From Lysinibacillus_B sp042920265 (GTDB lineage: Bacteria; Bacillota; Bacilli; Bacillales_A; Planococcaceae): 64,000 nucleotides of DNA. The notes beneath the pieces are model-generated. The model made no database searches, was not told where the DNA came from, and worked only from the letters and a program-made list of their open reading frames with translations. Positions 63,899-64,000 of this stretch are shown here, in pieces. Position 1 is the stretch's first letter. Each line of letters begins with the position of its first letter. The position numbers and the translations under genes were made by a program. The stretch is from NCBI RefSeq assembly GCF_042920265.1, contig NZ_JBDQZI010000010.1, positions 93,876 to 157,875 on the forward strand, read 5' to 3'.

Positions 63899-63941
63899 TA
63901 GTAGTACAAACCACGGCCATGGTTTGTGCTACTATTTTTTT
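63899..63941 (+). terminator. Hairpin terminator near the right edge
   Basis: TAGTAGTACAAACCA and TGGTTTGTGCTACTA, then seven T. No forward gene precedes it inside the last kilobases, so it may end a transcript read from beyond the window or be a stand-alone remnant. Confidence 0.75.
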
Positions 63942-64000
63942 ATAGTAGAAGTGAAGGAAAGCCGAACAGCCCCTGGGATCATTTAAGAATCCGTATTAAA

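Overview
The window looks like chromosomal DNA of a low-GC, spore-former-type Firmicute, most likely Planococcaceae/Bacillaceae close to Lysinibacillus or Solibacillus. The reasons are AGGAGG-type ribosome sites, frequent TTG/GTG starts, a qoxABCD quinol oxidase, a lipoprotein-anchored OpuAC, a type-I c-di-GMP riboswitch and the GC-rich dispersed hairpin repeats typical of Bacillales. The genus is an inference from gene content; no rRNA or tRNA was seen.

Layout. 1-13 kb: partial UbiB/AarF-like kinase, OsmC-type protein, TRM11-like methyltransferase, amphi-Trp protein, SDR oxidoreductase, a small Fic toxin with an overlapping VbhA-like antitoxin, a 31-codon membrane peptide, a CoiA-like zinc-finger protein, a Nudix hydrolase, a HAD phosphatase plus mannitol-1-phosphate dehydrogenase pair, a LysM-3D cell-wall protein, a coiled-coil orphan and the serine/threonine symporter SstT. 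13.7-17.6 kb: qoxABCD. 17.8-31.1 kb: the most interesting locus. A YjiH-type membrane protein is divergent from a five-gene operon (class III CoA-transferase, acyl-CoA dehydrogenase, a degenerate urocanase homologue, a catalytically plausible urocanase homologue, an AraC-type regulator). This faces a second regulator of the same design and then canonical hutU-hutI, without hutH or hutG.

31-38 kb: a c-di-GMP riboswitch with terminator in front of a 1714-residue secreted M60 (enhancin-like) metalloprotease with three NPCBM modules; a class II Fic protein behind an array of palindromes. 38-48.8 kb: flavohaemoglobin with repeated operator-like boxes, a Fur-boxed siderophore ABC operon ending in an IruO/FNR2-like flavoprotein reductase, a Dcu-type C4-dicarboxylate carrier and a PAS-GGDEF-EAL protein. 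48.9-52 kb: stand-alone OpuAC and a TetR/paired-SMR efflux module with two matching operators. 52-60 kb: a hairpin-rich stretch with a dcu relic, then an eight-gene IclR-led ureide/hydantoin-type operon (cyclic amidohydrolase, two carbamoylase-type peptidases, amino-acid ABC transporter, AroM-like two-cysteine protein). 60-64 kb: an IS4-type transposase relic, a lysine-rich 59-residue protein, an osmoprotectant ABC transporter with a permease-binding protein fusion, and dispersed repeats.

How the genes fit together. The best candidate for an undescribed system is the CoA-transferase / acyl-CoA dehydrogenase / paired urocanase-like operon next to hutUI. I propose, as inference, that it feeds an imidazole acid such as imidazolepropionate (dihydrourocanate) through CoA-thioester chemistry into the urocanate-imidazolonepropionate pathway.
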